A stretch of DNA of 64,000 nucleotides, taken from contig NZ_CP012373.2 in assembly GCF_001305575.3 (NCBI RefSeq), positions 1,612,001-1,676,000 on the forward strand. The letters are read 5' to 3'. Below, piece after piece: positions 1-10,113 of the stretch; position 1 is the stretch's first letter; each line of letters begins with the position of its first letter. A model generated the notes under the pieces. It searched no databases. It was given only the letters and a program-made list of their open reading frames with translations, and was not told where the DNA came from. Source of the stretch: Beggiatoa leptomitoformis. GTDB taxonomy: Bacteria > Pseudomonadota > Gammaproteobacteria > Beggiatoales > Beggiatoaceae. A program made the translations under genes and the position numbers.

Positions 1-1
1 G

Positions 2-1066
2 TTTAGAACGATTTTTAATAATTCGGACTTTGTTAATAAAAATGTGATTGCGAAAGAGATTGAAAAGGTCATTTTAGCGTTGACTTCTCGCTCGTTCAGT
101 CGGCATGACTTTTTGAAGAGTTTAGACCGTTTTTACATCGCAATTGAAGAAACTGCAAGTACGATTCATGCGTATGGGCGTAAACAGGACTTTTTGAATG
201 CGGTGTATGAGAACTTTTTCCAAGGTTTTGCGGTTAAAGTGGCAGACACGCATGGCATTGTGTACACCCCGCAGCCGATTGTGGATTTTATGGTGAATTC
301 GGTGCAAGAAATCTTGAAACAGGAGTTTAATCAAGATTTGTCTAGCGAAGGTGTGCATGTGCTTGACCCGTTTACGGGGACGGGGAATTTTATTCTGCGG
401 GTAATGCAGGAAGTGGACGCGCTGAATTTAGAGCGTAAATATCGTAAAGAATTGCATTGCAATGAAATTATGCTGTTGCCGTATTACATCGCGAGCATGA
501 ATATTGAACATGCGTATTATGAGCGCAGTCAGCAATATGAGCCGTTTTCTGGCATTTGTTTGGTGGATACTTTTGAGTTGTCTGAGCCAAAACAACAGGG
601 TTTTAATTTCTTTGTCCCTGAAAACACGGAGCGGGTGAATGCTCAGAAGGCTGCGCCTATTTTCGTGATTATGGGCAATCCGCCGTATAACGTGGGGCAA
701 TCGGATGAAAATGATAATAATAAGAATCGGAAATATCCACATCTTGATAGTTTAATTACTGATAATTATGCAAAGTTTTCAAAAGCAACTAATAAAAACT
801 CTTTATCGGATGCGTATGTGAAAGCTTTTATGTGGGCGACAGAACGCTTGCAAAATCAGAAAAGTGGCATTATTGCGTTTGTGACGAATAGCGGCTTTTT
901 GGATGGAATTGCGGCGGATGGAATGCGTCAGTATCTCGAAGAACATTTTGATGATATTCATATTTTCGATTTGGGTGGAAACTCGAGAAAAAGCGATGAT
1001 GATTTAGGGAATGTCTTCGGCATTCGTGTCGGGGTTGCAGTCACAATTTTGGTGAAAAAGGGGTAA
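2..1066 (+). CDS. Type ISP restriction-modification enzyme, methyltransferase part (5' end outside window, interrupted at 3' end)
   Basis: The reading frame is open from the window edge, so the N-terminus (in this family a nuclease and helicase region) lies upstream; the GTG at 44 is not needed as a start. What is visible is an N6-adenine methyltransferase domain: the SAM-binding motif DPFTGTG is coded near 365-385 and the catalytic NPPY motif near 677-688. Type ISP enzymes are single polypeptides of about 1,500 residues with nuclease, helicase, methylase and target-recognition domains. Here the frame stops at 1066, in the last strands of the methylase fold, and the target-recognition part resumes at 1673 after a toxin-antitoxin pair. 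Both parts are in the same phase. The antitoxin ATG lies 2 nt after the stop, so the cluster is probably co-translated. Whether the split enzyme still works cannot be read from sequence. Confidence 0.85.
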   Translation, partial: FRTIFNNSDFVNKNVIAKEIEKVILALTSRSFSRHDFLKSLDRFYIAIEETASTIHAYGRKQDFLNAVYENFFQGFAVKVADTHGIVYTPQPIVDFMVNSVQEILKQEFNQDLSSEGVHVLDPFTGTGNFILRVMQEVDALNLERKYRKELHCNEIMLLPYYIASMNIEHAYYERSQQYEPFSGICLVDTFELSEPKQQGFNFFVPENTERVNAQKAAPIFVIMGNPPYNVGQSDENDNNKNRKYPHLDSLITDNYAKFSKATNKNSLSDAYVKAFMWATERLQNQKSGIIAFVTNSGFLDGIAADGMRQYLEEHFDDIHIFDLGGNSRKSDDDLGNVFGIRVGVAVTILVKKG

Positions 1067-1068
1067 TT

Positions 1069-1299
1069 ATGCAAGCTTTTCAATTAACTTCACATGTCAG
1101 TCCTGAAGGGCTTTTGCAGATTCAACTGCCTGCGGATTTGGCAAATCAGGATGTTGAAATTGTATTAACGATTCAACCTAAAATAGCGCAAAATGCGGCT
1201 AAATTAAGCGAGTCGCCATTATTTGGTTTGTGGCGTGACCGCCCTGAATGTGAGGATGTGCAGGCTTTTGTAGATAATTTACGAACAGGGCGTTTTTAA
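1069..1299 (+). CDS. VapB-type antitoxin
   Basis: This 76-residue protein has the usual layout of an antitoxin paired with a PIN toxin: an N-terminal beta-rich stretch with AbrB-like character and a C-terminal toxin-binding tail of the form LFGLWRDRPE followed by FVDNLRTGRF. That tail is common in antitoxins of PIN-domain toxins, where it wraps the toxin active site. The ATG starts 2 nt after the stop of the upstream methyltransferase fragment, and the stop overlaps the toxin start as TAATG. The order antitoxin then toxin is typical, but the position inside a restriction-modification gene is not. No separate promoter is evident, so expression probably depends on the restriction gene transcript. 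Confidence 0.85.
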   Translation: MQAFQLTSHVSPEGLLQIQLPADLANQDVEIVLTIQPKIAQNAAKLSESPLFGLWRDRPECEDVQAFVDNLRTGRF

Positions 1300-1676
1300 T
1301 GTTGGTTGATACTGATGTGATTATTTGGTTTTTGCGGGGCAATCAGCTTGCAGAAGCGCGTTTAAATCAAATCCATAAACTTAGATTATCGGTGATTAGT
1401 TATATGGAATTGGTGCAAGGTATGAGAAATAAACAGGAATTACAGGCTTTGCAAAAAACAGTGCAGTTATTTCAATGGCAGATTTTGCCTGTGGATGATG
1501 CCATTTGTCAGCTTGCGGTGCGTTATGTGGAAAATTATAGTCTAAGTCATGCTATGCGTTTAGCCGATGCGTTGATTGCAGCAACGGCGGTATATTATGG
1601 GCTTATCTTGTTGAGTGCTAACGATAAACATTATTCTGTGCTTTCGGATTTGAAATTAGAAGTTTTTCGCCCATGA
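1299..1676 (+). CDS. vapC: VapC-type PIN-domain ribonuclease toxin
   Basis: This 125-residue protein is a single PIN domain. The four acidic residues expected in the metal-binding active site are all present: D4 in the MLVDTDVIIW start, E37 in the SYMELVQG helix, D90 in RLADALIAA and D109 in LSANDKHY. VapC toxins are Mg-dependent endoribonucleases that cut tRNA or rRNA and are held inactive by VapB. The start overlaps the antitoxin stop by one base, and the stop overlaps the next ATG (1673) as ATGA, so the toxin is tied by overlap to genes on both sides. Intact active-site residues argue that the toxin is functional. Confidence 0.9.
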   Translation: MLVDTDVIIWFLRGNQLAEARLNQIHKLRLSVISYMELVQGMRNKQELQALQKTVQLFQWQILPVDDAICQLAVRYVENYSLSHAMRLADALIAATAVYYGLILLSANDKHYSVLSDLKLEVFRP

Positions 1677-3004
1677 ATACTAAAAAAGCTAAAATCTATT
1701 ATTCCCGTATTCCAATGGGCTTGAATAAAGCACAAAAATTACAGTTTCTGGAAGAAAAGAAGCATATCTTTAATGTGGGCTTAGAACGGATTATTCCTGA
1801 TGCTAAAAACAATTGGCTTACTGCGGGCTTAGAAAATGATTTTGATACTTTTGCGCCCATCGGCTCAAAAGAAGGCAAAGTCAGTAAACAAACAGAAGGG
1901 GTTATTTTTAAACTGTATGGGCGAGGCATTGCAACCAGTCGTGATGTGTGGGCGTATAATTTCAATCGTGACGAACTTGCTAAAAATATGCGTTTAACGA
2001 TAGAAAACTATAATGAGCATGTTTTTAGATATTCTCGCTTAGTTGAAAAGCCTGAAATTGATAGTTTTGTGACTTATGATGATCAAAAACTGAGTTGGAG
2101 TCGAGATTTAAAATTAGACTTGAAACGCGGTAAATTTGCTGAGTTTTTACCTGAAAAAATGAGAACTTCTTTATATCGCCCTTTCACAAAAAGAGTCTTA
2201 TTTTTCGACCGTATTATGAATGAAGAAGTTTATCAATTCCCCAGCATTTTCCCAACTTCTGAAACTGAACAAGAAAATCGAGTGATTGGAATGAATGGAT
2301 TAGGTTTAGAAAAACCTTTTTCTGTTTTGATGTTTAAAATAATTCCTGATTTAAATATGATTAGCCCCGGCGCAGGCGGTACACAATGTTTCCCCTTCTA
2401 CATTTACGACGAAGCAGGCAACCATCGCCAAGAAAATATCACCGACTGGGCATTAAAAGACTATCAAGCCCACTATGCTGATGAAAATATTGGTAAATGG
2501 GATATATTCTATTATGTGTATGGCGTACTGCATCATCAAGGCTATCGCGACAAATACGCCGCCAACTTAAAGCGCGAACTCCCCAGAATTCCCAAACTCA
2601 AAGACTTCTGGAAACTCAGCCACGCAGGCAAACAGCTTGCAGAACTGCATTTAAACTACGAAACCCAAAAAGAATTCCCGCTCAAGATTGAAACCCATGA
2701 TGTTCTGGATTGGCGGGTTGAGAAAATGCGTTTTAATAAAGAAAAAACCGCGATTAAATACAACGACAGCCTGACATTAAGCGGCATTCCGCCCGAAGCA
2801 TTGGAATATAAATTGGGCAACCGTTCTGCCTTAGATTGGATTATTGACCAGTATCAAATCAGCACCGACAAGCGCAGCGGCATCAGCAACGACCCGAACA
2901 ACCTCGACGAGCCGCAATATATCGTGAAATTAATCCGCAGAATCGTGACGGTGAGTGTGGAAACGGTTGGGATGGTGAAGGAAATTAGTGCGTGTGAGTT
3001 ATAG
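1673..3004 (+). CDS. Type ISP restriction-modification enzyme, C-terminal target-recognition part (separated by VapBC)
   Basis: The 443 residues match the C-terminal half of type ISP enzymes: the last methylase strand and target-recognition domain. The family-typical ending is visible (a WRVEKMRF segment, an IPPEALEYKLGNRSALDWII segment, a KRSGISNDPNN segment). The first residues after the ATG (KKAKIYYSRIP) continue the strand broken off at 1066, and the phase is the same as the upstream fragment, so removing the toxin-antitoxin segment would leave one continuous frame. The ATG overlaps the toxin stop (ATGA). It could be translated by re-initiation and complement the upstream part in trans, or be the remnant of a broken enzyme; absence of stops over 1.3 kb favours the former or a recent event. 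Confidence 0.85.
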   Translation: MNTKKAKIYYSRIPMGLNKAQKLQFLEEKKHIFNVGLERIIPDAKNNWLTAGLENDFDTFAPIGSKEGKVSKQTEGVIFKLYGRGIATSRDVWAYNFNRDELAKNMRLTIENYNEHVFRYSRLVEKPEIDSFVTYDDQKLSWSRDLKLDLKRGKFAEFLPEKMRTSLYRPFTKRVLFFDRIMNEEVYQFPSIFPTSETEQENRVIGMNGLGLEKPFSVLMFKIIPDLNMISPGAGGTQCFPFYIYDEAGNHRQENITDWALKDYQAHYADENIGKWDIFYYVYGVLHHQGYRDKYAANLKRELPRIPKLKDFWKLSHAGKQLAELHLNYETQKEFPLKIETHDVLDWRVEKMRFNKEKTAIKYNDSLTLSGIPPEALEYKLGNRSALDWIIDQYQISTDKRSGISNDPNNLDEPQYIVKLIRRIVTVSVETVGMVKEISACEL

Positions 3005-3345
3005 GTTGCGCGCTTACTCCCCCTTTGAAAAAGGAGGCTGGGGGGATTTAAGCTAGAGGTTAAGAATTTGCCAAAAGTTCCAAAACTTTCCTCGTTCCCA
3101 CGCTCCAGCGTGGGAATGCAGATTGCGTCGCTCCAGCGGCGCGTGGTACAAGTTAAAAAACACTGAGATTAGTATGCTCGTTACCAAGTTTCACTTGGTA
3201 ATACCTACTCACCAAGTTCTGCTTGGCTTGTACTTGAACGCATCAATCTTAAGTCTGCTTGTATTCGGCAAGCAGAGCTTGGTAACGAGCAATTCATCGA
3301 TTTAGGCAGTAAATTATCACAACATTTTCTAAGTCAGACAATCTT
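3005..3345. repeat. Cluster of palindromic repeats in an otherwise gene-free spacer
   Basis: No gene is supported here. Three repeat types sit in a row. A palindrome starting CTCGTTCCCACGCT lies at 3091-3118 and is seen again at 43575-43604. A second short palindrome (GCGTCGCT / AGCGGCGC) follows at about 3125-3142. A third element at 3176-3290 is bounded by a perfect 13-bp inverted repeat (GCTCGTTACCAAG / CTTGGTAACGAGC) and contains further AACCAAGTT/ACTTGGT-type hairpins. A fragment with CCCCCTTTGAAAAAGG at about 3019-3034 also looks like a dispersed repeat. They resemble REP or MITE-like non-coding elements. Confidence 0.75.
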
Positions 3346-4728
3346 TTACAAAACTTGTGAGGCAAAATCGGCGAGCCGTGAGCGTTCACCGCGTTGGAGG
3401 GTGATGTGTCCGCCATGTTGCCATGGTTTAAAGCGGTCAACGACATAAGTTAGCCCTGATGTCGTTTCGGATAAGTAAGGGGTATCAATTTGGGCAATAT
3501 TGCCTAAACAAACGATTTTTGTACCGGGCCCTGCACGGGTAATGAAGGTTTTCATTTGTTTTGAGGTTAGATTTTGCGCCTCGTCTAAAATGATAAAGCG
3601 GTTTAAAAAGGTACGACCGCGCATAAAATTTAAAGAGCGAATTTTAATCCGTGTGTTAAGTAGATCTTCTGTTGCTGCCCGTCCCCATTCGCCACCTTGT
3701 GTTGGGTTAAGCACTTCTAAATTATCCATTAATGCGCCCATCCATGGGGTCATTTTTTCCTCTTCCGTACCGGGTAAAAAGCCTATGTCTTCACCGACAG
3801 GAATAGTAACGCGGGTGATGATTATTTCTCTGTAGCGTTGTTGGTCTAGGGTTTGAGCAAGTCCTGCTGCAAGTGCAAGTAGGGTTTTGCCCGTGCCTGC
3901 TGTGCCTAGCAGGGAAACAAAATCAACTTCGCTATCCATTAGTAAATTTAGTGCAAAATTTTGTTCGCGATTACGGGCATTAATTCCCCATACATTGTGA
4001 CGGGCTTCAGTAAAATCACGGACTAGTTCAATAGTCGCTTGGTTATCATCCACTTTACGCACAATCGCTTCAAACTTATCATGTTCCGCAGGGTTATAAA
4101 TAAATTGGTTTGGATACCAATCAGGAACGTCATCACCCGTGACTTTGTAATAGGTGCGTCCTTGTTCTTGCCATGAAGCTAATGATTTGCTGTGGGTTTC
4201 CCAAAAATTATCCGCTAAGGCGAGTTCTCCTGTGTAGAGTAAATCTACATCATCTAACACTTTATCGTTGGTGTAGTCTTCGGTTTTAATGGCTAATACA
4301 TGGGCTTTAATGCGTAAATTAATGTCTTTAGAAACTAAGGTGACTTCGCATTGTAAATCTGCTTTTTGTAATGCCATCGCAAGACTTAAAATGCTGTTAT
4401 CAGGGGTATTTCCCGGTAGTGTTGAGGGGAGCGGTTCGTTAGGTAGCAGTTGGGTTTGAAAAAACAAACGTCCTGCTTTTGTGGCTTTATTGGTTGTGGG
4501 TAGTGGAATGCCTTCTTCAATATTCCCGTCAATATTTTGCATCAATTCATCTAAAAAACGGCTTACTTGGCGCACGTTGCGGGCAACTTCGGACATGCCC
4601 TTTTTTCCTGCATCTAGCTCTTCTAAAACGACCATCGGCAAGTAAACTGCGTGTTCTTCAAAGCGAAAAATGGCGGTTGGGTCGTGCATTAAAACATTTG
4701 TATCTAAAATAAAAAGGCGTTTTTTCAT
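3346..4728 (-). CDS. PhoH family ATPase with N-terminal PIN domain
   Basis: This 460-residue protein has a PIN nuclease domain (about 1-150) with the expected acidic residues D9, E36/E37, D110 and D135, followed by a PhoH-type ATPase (about 240-460) with a Walker A GTAGTGKT at 275-282 and a Walker B FIILDEAQ near 370. PhoH2-type PIN-PhoH proteins are described as RNA helicase/ribonucleases; the cellular role in proteobacteria is not settled. Length is normal for the family. The gene stands alone, divergent from tsaC across about 230 bp, and its 3' end faces the repeat cluster. Confidence 0.9.
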   Translation of the reverse strand: MKKRLFILDTNVLMHDPTAIFRFEEHAVYLPMVVLEELDAGKKGMSEVARNVRQVSRFLDELMQNIDGNIEEGIPLPTTNKATKAGRLFFQTQLLPNEPLPSTLPGNTPDNSILSLAMALQKADLQCEVTLVSKDINLRIKAHVLAIKTEDYTNDKVLDDVDLLYTGELALADNFWETHSKSLASWQEQGRTYYKVTGDDVPDWYPNQFIYNPAEHDKFEAIVRKVDDNQATIELVRDFTEARHNVWGINARNREQNFALNLLMDSEVDFVSLLGTAGTGKTLLALAAGLAQTLDQQRYREIIITRVTIPVGEDIGFLPGTEEEKMTPWMGALMDNLEVLNPTQGGEWGRAATEDLLNTRIKIRSLNFMRGRTFLNRFIILDEAQNLTSKQMKTFITRAGPGTKIVCLGNIAQIDTPYLSETTSGLTYVVDRFKPWQHGGHITLQRGERSRLADFASQVL

Positions 4729-4960
4729 AGGAATTATAATTTTTGACGCTTAAATGCGGGGGTGATGCCCATTAGATAAGGGCGAATTTATGTCTCAAAT
4801 AGTTCTGAGAGAAAAGCATGGGGTATTATACGCCAGAAGTTATCCCTCAGTTTGTGCAAGTTTGTTATAGTAATGTGTCATAAATAGCAGGATATTATGT
4901 TTTTAATGGGTTGAATTTATTCAGATATTTAGTCTATTTTTATTTAGGTGAGTTAATATT

Positions 4961-6440
<1,480 letters not shown>

Positions 6441-6655
6441 CCTAAGTTAAGTTATTTGCTTTATTCTGTTAGTTTATTAACAAAATAGCGTGTTTTAATA
6501 CAAATTGTCTGTCTTCACACTTAAAAGGTAAAAAACTAAATAATTGATTATTTAATTAAAAATAACCTATTTTAGGGTTGGTATTATTGATGCACTGCAC
6601 TAGAAATATCTAATTAAGTTATTTCGCAGCAACAATAATTGTAAGGGGTTATAAC

Positions 6656-8119
6656 ATGAAGTTATTTCGTTTTAGTGGTGGTATTCATCCAGAGGGACGT
6701 AAACACGCCACCACGGATAAACCAATTCAAAAAATGCCCATGCCTCATCGGCTTTATGTCCCCTTACAACAACATGTTGGCGCACCCGCAGAACCACAGG
6801 TAAAAGTCGGCGAACATGTCCTAAAAGGACAACTGCTGGCACATAGTCAAGGGATGATTTCAGCCCCTGTACATTCTCCAACCTCTGGAATTATCGTAGA
6901 AATTGGCGATTTTACCGCACCTCATCCATCAGGATTACCTGTTAGAACTATCATTATCGAATCGGATGGTGAAGACCGTTGGATGACAGATTTACACCCA
7001 GCAGAAGACCCTTTACGAATGCCGCCTGATGAAGTGGCCGCACGTGTTGGAATGGCGGGCATTGTTGGAATGGGAGGGGCGACCTTCCCCGCATCAGTTA
7101 AGCTCAAACAAAGCCTGAAAAATAAAGTACATACTTTTATTGTGAATGGAAGCGAGTGTGAGCCTTATCTGACTTGTGACGACCGTCTAATGCAGGAGCG
7201 AGCAGAACAACTGATTGATGGCACAAGAATTGTGCTACATGCAGCACAAGTTGCACAAGCCTATATAGCGGTTGAAGACAATAAGCCTGCCGCGATTGAG
7301 GCATTAACAAAAGCATGTCGTCATATTACAACGATTAAAGTCGTTGCCGTGCCGTCATTGTATCCAATGGGGTCAGCACAGCATTTAATTAAAACCGTTA
7401 CAGGACAAGAAGTTCCCGCAGATGGGCGCAGTTCAGACATTGGCTTACTGGTGCATAACGTCGGTACAGTTTATGCCATTCATCGCGCCTTGCGTCATGG
7501 AGAACCCTTGATTTCGCGGGTTATTACCGTTGGCGGTGGCGCGGTAACAGAACCTATCAATGTAGAAGTCCCTATCGGTGCGTTAGTATCTGATGTATTA
7601 GCATTTTGTGGTGGTTTAAAACAATCACCTGCGCGTTTATTGGTAGGTGGCCCGATGATGGGGCAGATTTTACCAACAACCGCAACGCCTGTTGTTAAAG
7701 GCACTAATGGCATTGTGGCATTAACGGCTGAAGAAATTACCCAAGAACAAACCATGCCTTGTATCCGTTGTGGTAGTTGTGTAACCGCATGTCCTTGTGG
7801 TTTACTGCCTTTACAGATGGCTGCATTTTCTAAAGCAGGCAATTTTGATAAGGTTGATGAGTTGGGCTTAGTTGATTGTATTAGTTGCGGTAGTTGCTCT
7901 TATGTTTGCCCGTCACATATTCCCTTAGTGCATTATTTTAATTATGCAAAAGGCGAATTATTAGCCCGCGAATTGCAAAAGCACAAGGCGCAAGAACATC
8001 GTCGTTTAGTTGATCAGCGTAAAGAGCGTTTAGACAGAGAAATTGCCGCAAAAGCCGCTGCGGCTGCTAAACGTAAAGCAGATGCAGAGAAGAAAAAGAA
8101 AGTCGTAACAGAAGCCTAA
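6656..8119 (+). CDS. rnfC: RnfC/RsxC-like electron transport complex subunit
   Basis: The 487-residue protein has the RnfC layout: an N-terminal barrel-sandwich segment, a central NADH-dehydrogenase 51 kDa-like region containing GMGGATFP and a VNGSECEPYLTCD segment, then two 4Fe-4S motifs with CIRCGSCVTACP near residue 371 and CISCGSCSYVCP near residue 406, and an Ala/Lys-rich tail that is probably coiled coil. RnfC is the NADH-oxidising peripheral subunit of the Rnf/Rsx membrane complex that couples NADH and ferredoxin redox to ion movement. Unusually, no rnfA, B, D, G or E is adjacent: hemF lies upstream and a convergent gene downstream. A good RBS (AAGGGG) precedes the ATG. The remaining subunits must be elsewhere if the complex exists. 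Confidence 0.9.
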   Translation: MKLFRFSGGIHPEGRKHATTDKPIQKMPMPHRLYVPLQQHVGAPAEPQVKVGEHVLKGQLLAHSQGMISAPVHSPTSGIIVEIGDFTAPHPSGLPVRTIIIESDGEDRWMTDLHPAEDPLRMPPDEVAARVGMAGIVGMGGATFPASVKLKQSLKNKVHTFIVNGSECEPYLTCDDRLMQERAEQLIDGTRIVLHAAQVAQAYIAVEDNKPAAIEALTKACRHITTIKVVAVPSLYPMGSAQHLIKTVTGQEVPADGRSSDIGLLVHNVGTVYAIHRALRHGEPLISRVITVGGGAVTEPINVEVPIGALVSDVLAFCGGLKQSPARLLVGGPMMGQILPTTATPVVKGTNGIVALTAEEITQEQTMPCIRCGSCVTACPCGLLPLQMAAFSKAGNFDKVDELGLVDCISCGSCSYVCPSHIPLVHYFNYAKGELLARELQKHKAQEHRRLVDQRKERLDREIAAKAAAAAKRKADAEKKKKVVTEA

Positions 8120-8125
8120 CGGCTA

Positions 8126-8150
8126 CGGGTGCGAATTTTATTCGCACCCG
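8126..8150 (+). terminator. Terminator-like hairpin after rnfC
   Basis: A perfect 10-bp stem (CGGGTGCGAA / TTCGCACCCG) with a 5-nt loop lies just after the rnfC stop, between convergent genes. The following T-tract is weak, so it may act bidirectionally or as an mRNA 3'-end stabiliser. Confidence 0.7.
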
Positions 8151-8225
8151 ATTGATGTTTGTCTGAATTAAAACTAGCTGAATTTCTGGCATTAACAGCA
8201 AACACTTTTTAGGACTGCCTAGAAT

Positions 8226-9089
8226 TTATTCTGCTTTAACATCGGAAACATTCAAGGTTTTATATGTCAATACACCACGTTGCTCGGTGTTTAACAACTT
8301 CCCCGTTATGATTAGGGGTTTTCCTAAAAAATCATCCTTTTGTTCATCTAGGCGTTTGGGGTATTGTTTAAACAGGTAAATGGTGTTTGCTTCGGTTGTT
8401 GGAATCAGTGAAAAGCCGTCGGTATCGAATTCTAATTCGCCCCTAATGGTTAAGCCTTTATTCTCTGTAGATTTATCGGCGGATGTTTTCGTATCGGTCT
8501 CTTTTTTAGAATTGTTCGACGGTTTTTCGTTGCCATCAGATGAGGAATTGGCAGTTTTATTCGGTGGGTAGTCGCGTAGGTAGTTGCGAATATCCGCAAA
8601 GGTTTTATAACGGCTAATGGCTTTGCTGCTAACGCTGTCTAATTGCCAACCTGTTGCCTGACTGGTAAATAATACGTTGTTATAGTTGGTATTTCCAACT
8701 TTGGTACGGCATTGACTCACCATAATAATATCGGTTTGCCCATCATTATTTACCTCTTCAAATCCTACGGCTAGTAAATTACAACCTGCATTAAACGCAT
8801 CTGTATTGGAAATATCAAAGCGATGTAATAGCTTGCCTTCGCTGGTTGTTAGTAAAAAGTAGGTTTTTTCTTTTTTCGGTTCACGAACAGTTAAAAAGCA
8901 GGTATCACCCAATAATGGTAAGGTTAAAGAAAAAGTTTGTTCTTTAACAAGTTGTGTTCCTGTGTAAATGGGTTCAAATACATCACTGCTTGTATCTCGA
9001 CACTGTTGGTGGTCTTTATTAACATAAGCTGCATTTGCAATAGGCGTAATGAAAAAAGACAAAATAATGAGTGTAAAAAATTGTTTCAT
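8226..9089 (-). CDS. Secreted hypothetical protein with a VCBS-like motif
   Basis: I chose the ATG at 9089 because it places a clean signal peptide (MKQFFTLIILSFFITPIANA) at the N-terminus; the frame is open 10 codons further. The mature protein of about 265 residues contains an FG-GAP/VCBS-like segment (EEVNNDGQTDIIMV) of the kind found in beta-propeller blades, a Ser/Lys/Asn-rich low-complexity linker around the middle, and a C-terminal domain that I do not recognise. Function is unknown. It lies 60 bp downstream of a lipoprotein gene on the same strand, so both may form one envelope operon. Confidence 0.7.
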   Translation of the reverse strand: MKQFFTLIILSFFITPIANAAYVNKDHQQCRDTSSDVFEPIYTGTQLVKEQTFSLTLPLLGDTCFLTVREPKKEKTYFLLTTSEGKLLHRFDISNTDAFNAGCNLLAVGFEEVNNDGQTDIIMVSQCRTKVGNTNYNNVLFTSQATGWQLDSVSSKAISRYKTFADIRNYLRDYPPNKTANSSSDGNEKPSNNSKKETDTKTSADKSTENKGLTIRGELEFDTDGFSLIPTTEANTIYLFKQYPKRLDEQKDDFLGKPLIITGKLLNTEQRGVLTYKTLNVSDVKAE

Positions 9090-9149
9090 AAATAATTTTT
9101 CCCTTTCTAAAAAAGGCATAAAGACATTGAAGTGTCTTTATGCATCGGT

Positions 9150-9716
9150 TTAATCAAATACGGAAAGTACCCGTCCAACATCTTGTAATGGTCCTAATGG
9201 GTTTTTGCGATCTTCGTATTCTAAAATGTGTGGTTCGCCACTCCAGAGTTTATAAACGACTAAATCTTCTTGTAATACAAGGAGTGCTTGAAATCGCCAG
9301 CCTGTAATTTTGGTTTGACGACGAAAATTTAGTACGTCTAATATCACGTTGCCATAACGTTTGCTATTGCGTTCTATCGGAATCATTTCATAGCCTTGAC
9401 ATTTTTCTTTCATTGCTAGGCAAGACCGAATTGCGTCGGGTAAGTCTGCAAGCGTAATGGAGGAATTGGGAATAAAGCGTTGAACTAAATCCAAATAGTT
9501 AAGTAACTTGACGTTTGGCGTAACAAAAGGCTCTATGCCTAGTTTTTTTAGCTTATCGACAGTCGTTACCATGGGTTCTACATTATCAAAGCTGATTTTA
9601 ACTTCATCAAATGATTGCCAAGGCGTTTGAATGGTCGTGTTTACTTCGGGAAGTAATCCGCTACATCCCGCCAACCAAAATATAATGCTGATTATCAATA
9701 ATTTTTTTAATAGCAT
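9150..9716 (-). CDS. Hypothetical lipoprotein
   Basis: A 188-residue protein with a lipoprotein signal (hydrophobic IISIIFWLAGC, predicted lipidated Cys at 18) and no recognised domain. The mature part mentions a conserved-looking DLVQRFIPNSSITLADLPDAIR region and a C-terminal VVYKLWSGEPHI segment. The residue after Cys is Ser, which under the usual rule favours the outer membrane. It precedes the secreted protein gene at 8226-9089 and probably shares its promoter. Function not known. Confidence 0.75.
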   Translation of the reverse strand: MLLKKLLIISIIFWLAGCSGLLPEVNTTIQTPWQSFDEVKISFDNVEPMVTTVDKLKKLGIEPFVTPNVKLLNYLDLVQRFIPNSSITLADLPDAIRSCLAMKEKCQGYEMIPIERNSKRYGNVILDVLNFRRQTKITGWRFQALLVLQEDLVVYKLWSGEPHILEYEDRKNPLGPLQDVGRVLSVFD

Positions 9717-10113
9717 TGTTTGTGCGTCCTAAGATATTTTCTAAATGAACCATACAGCAAATAATATACCTTTTTTGCTTATCTTTTCGTATCATACCGC
9801 ACAGAATGTCTCTTATGTGTTGAAAAATATGCGTGTGTAGGTATTTGGCTGAGTAGTAAGGGGTAAGGCTCAGTAAGAAAGGAAAGTGAATATAATCCGT
9901 TTGGATAATTTTTAGCGGGGGAAACGTGGTAATAATTAAGATGGTTGTAAAAAAGAGGTCTATTGTCTTTTAATGAGGGGTGTCTCAGTCAGAGCCTATC
10001 GATACAATTGCATGAGTTGTAATCATTTTTAAGCAATAGATGGTTTTGTGCATTCTGATTGAGACAGGTTTTTATTTTTAGTTTTAAAACAAATGGATGG
10101 AAAAATTTTGTAT
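9717..10113. other. Gene-free spacer with a long inverted repeat
   Basis: No gene is supported in these roughly 400 bp. The right part holds an inverted repeat TGTCTCAGTCAGA (9981-9993) and TCTGATTGAGACA (10054-10066), 12 of 13 positions pairing, with a smaller hairpin (ACAA..TTGT, about 10004-10020) inside and a T-rich run (10069-10079) after it. It could be a small mobile repeat, a structured RNA or a 3' structure for the Sir2 gene. Confidence 0.5.

Noticed and set aside
3123-3305. Short plus-strand ORF of 60 codons
   Set aside because: It runs straight through the palindromic repeats and has no RBS or protein-like composition.
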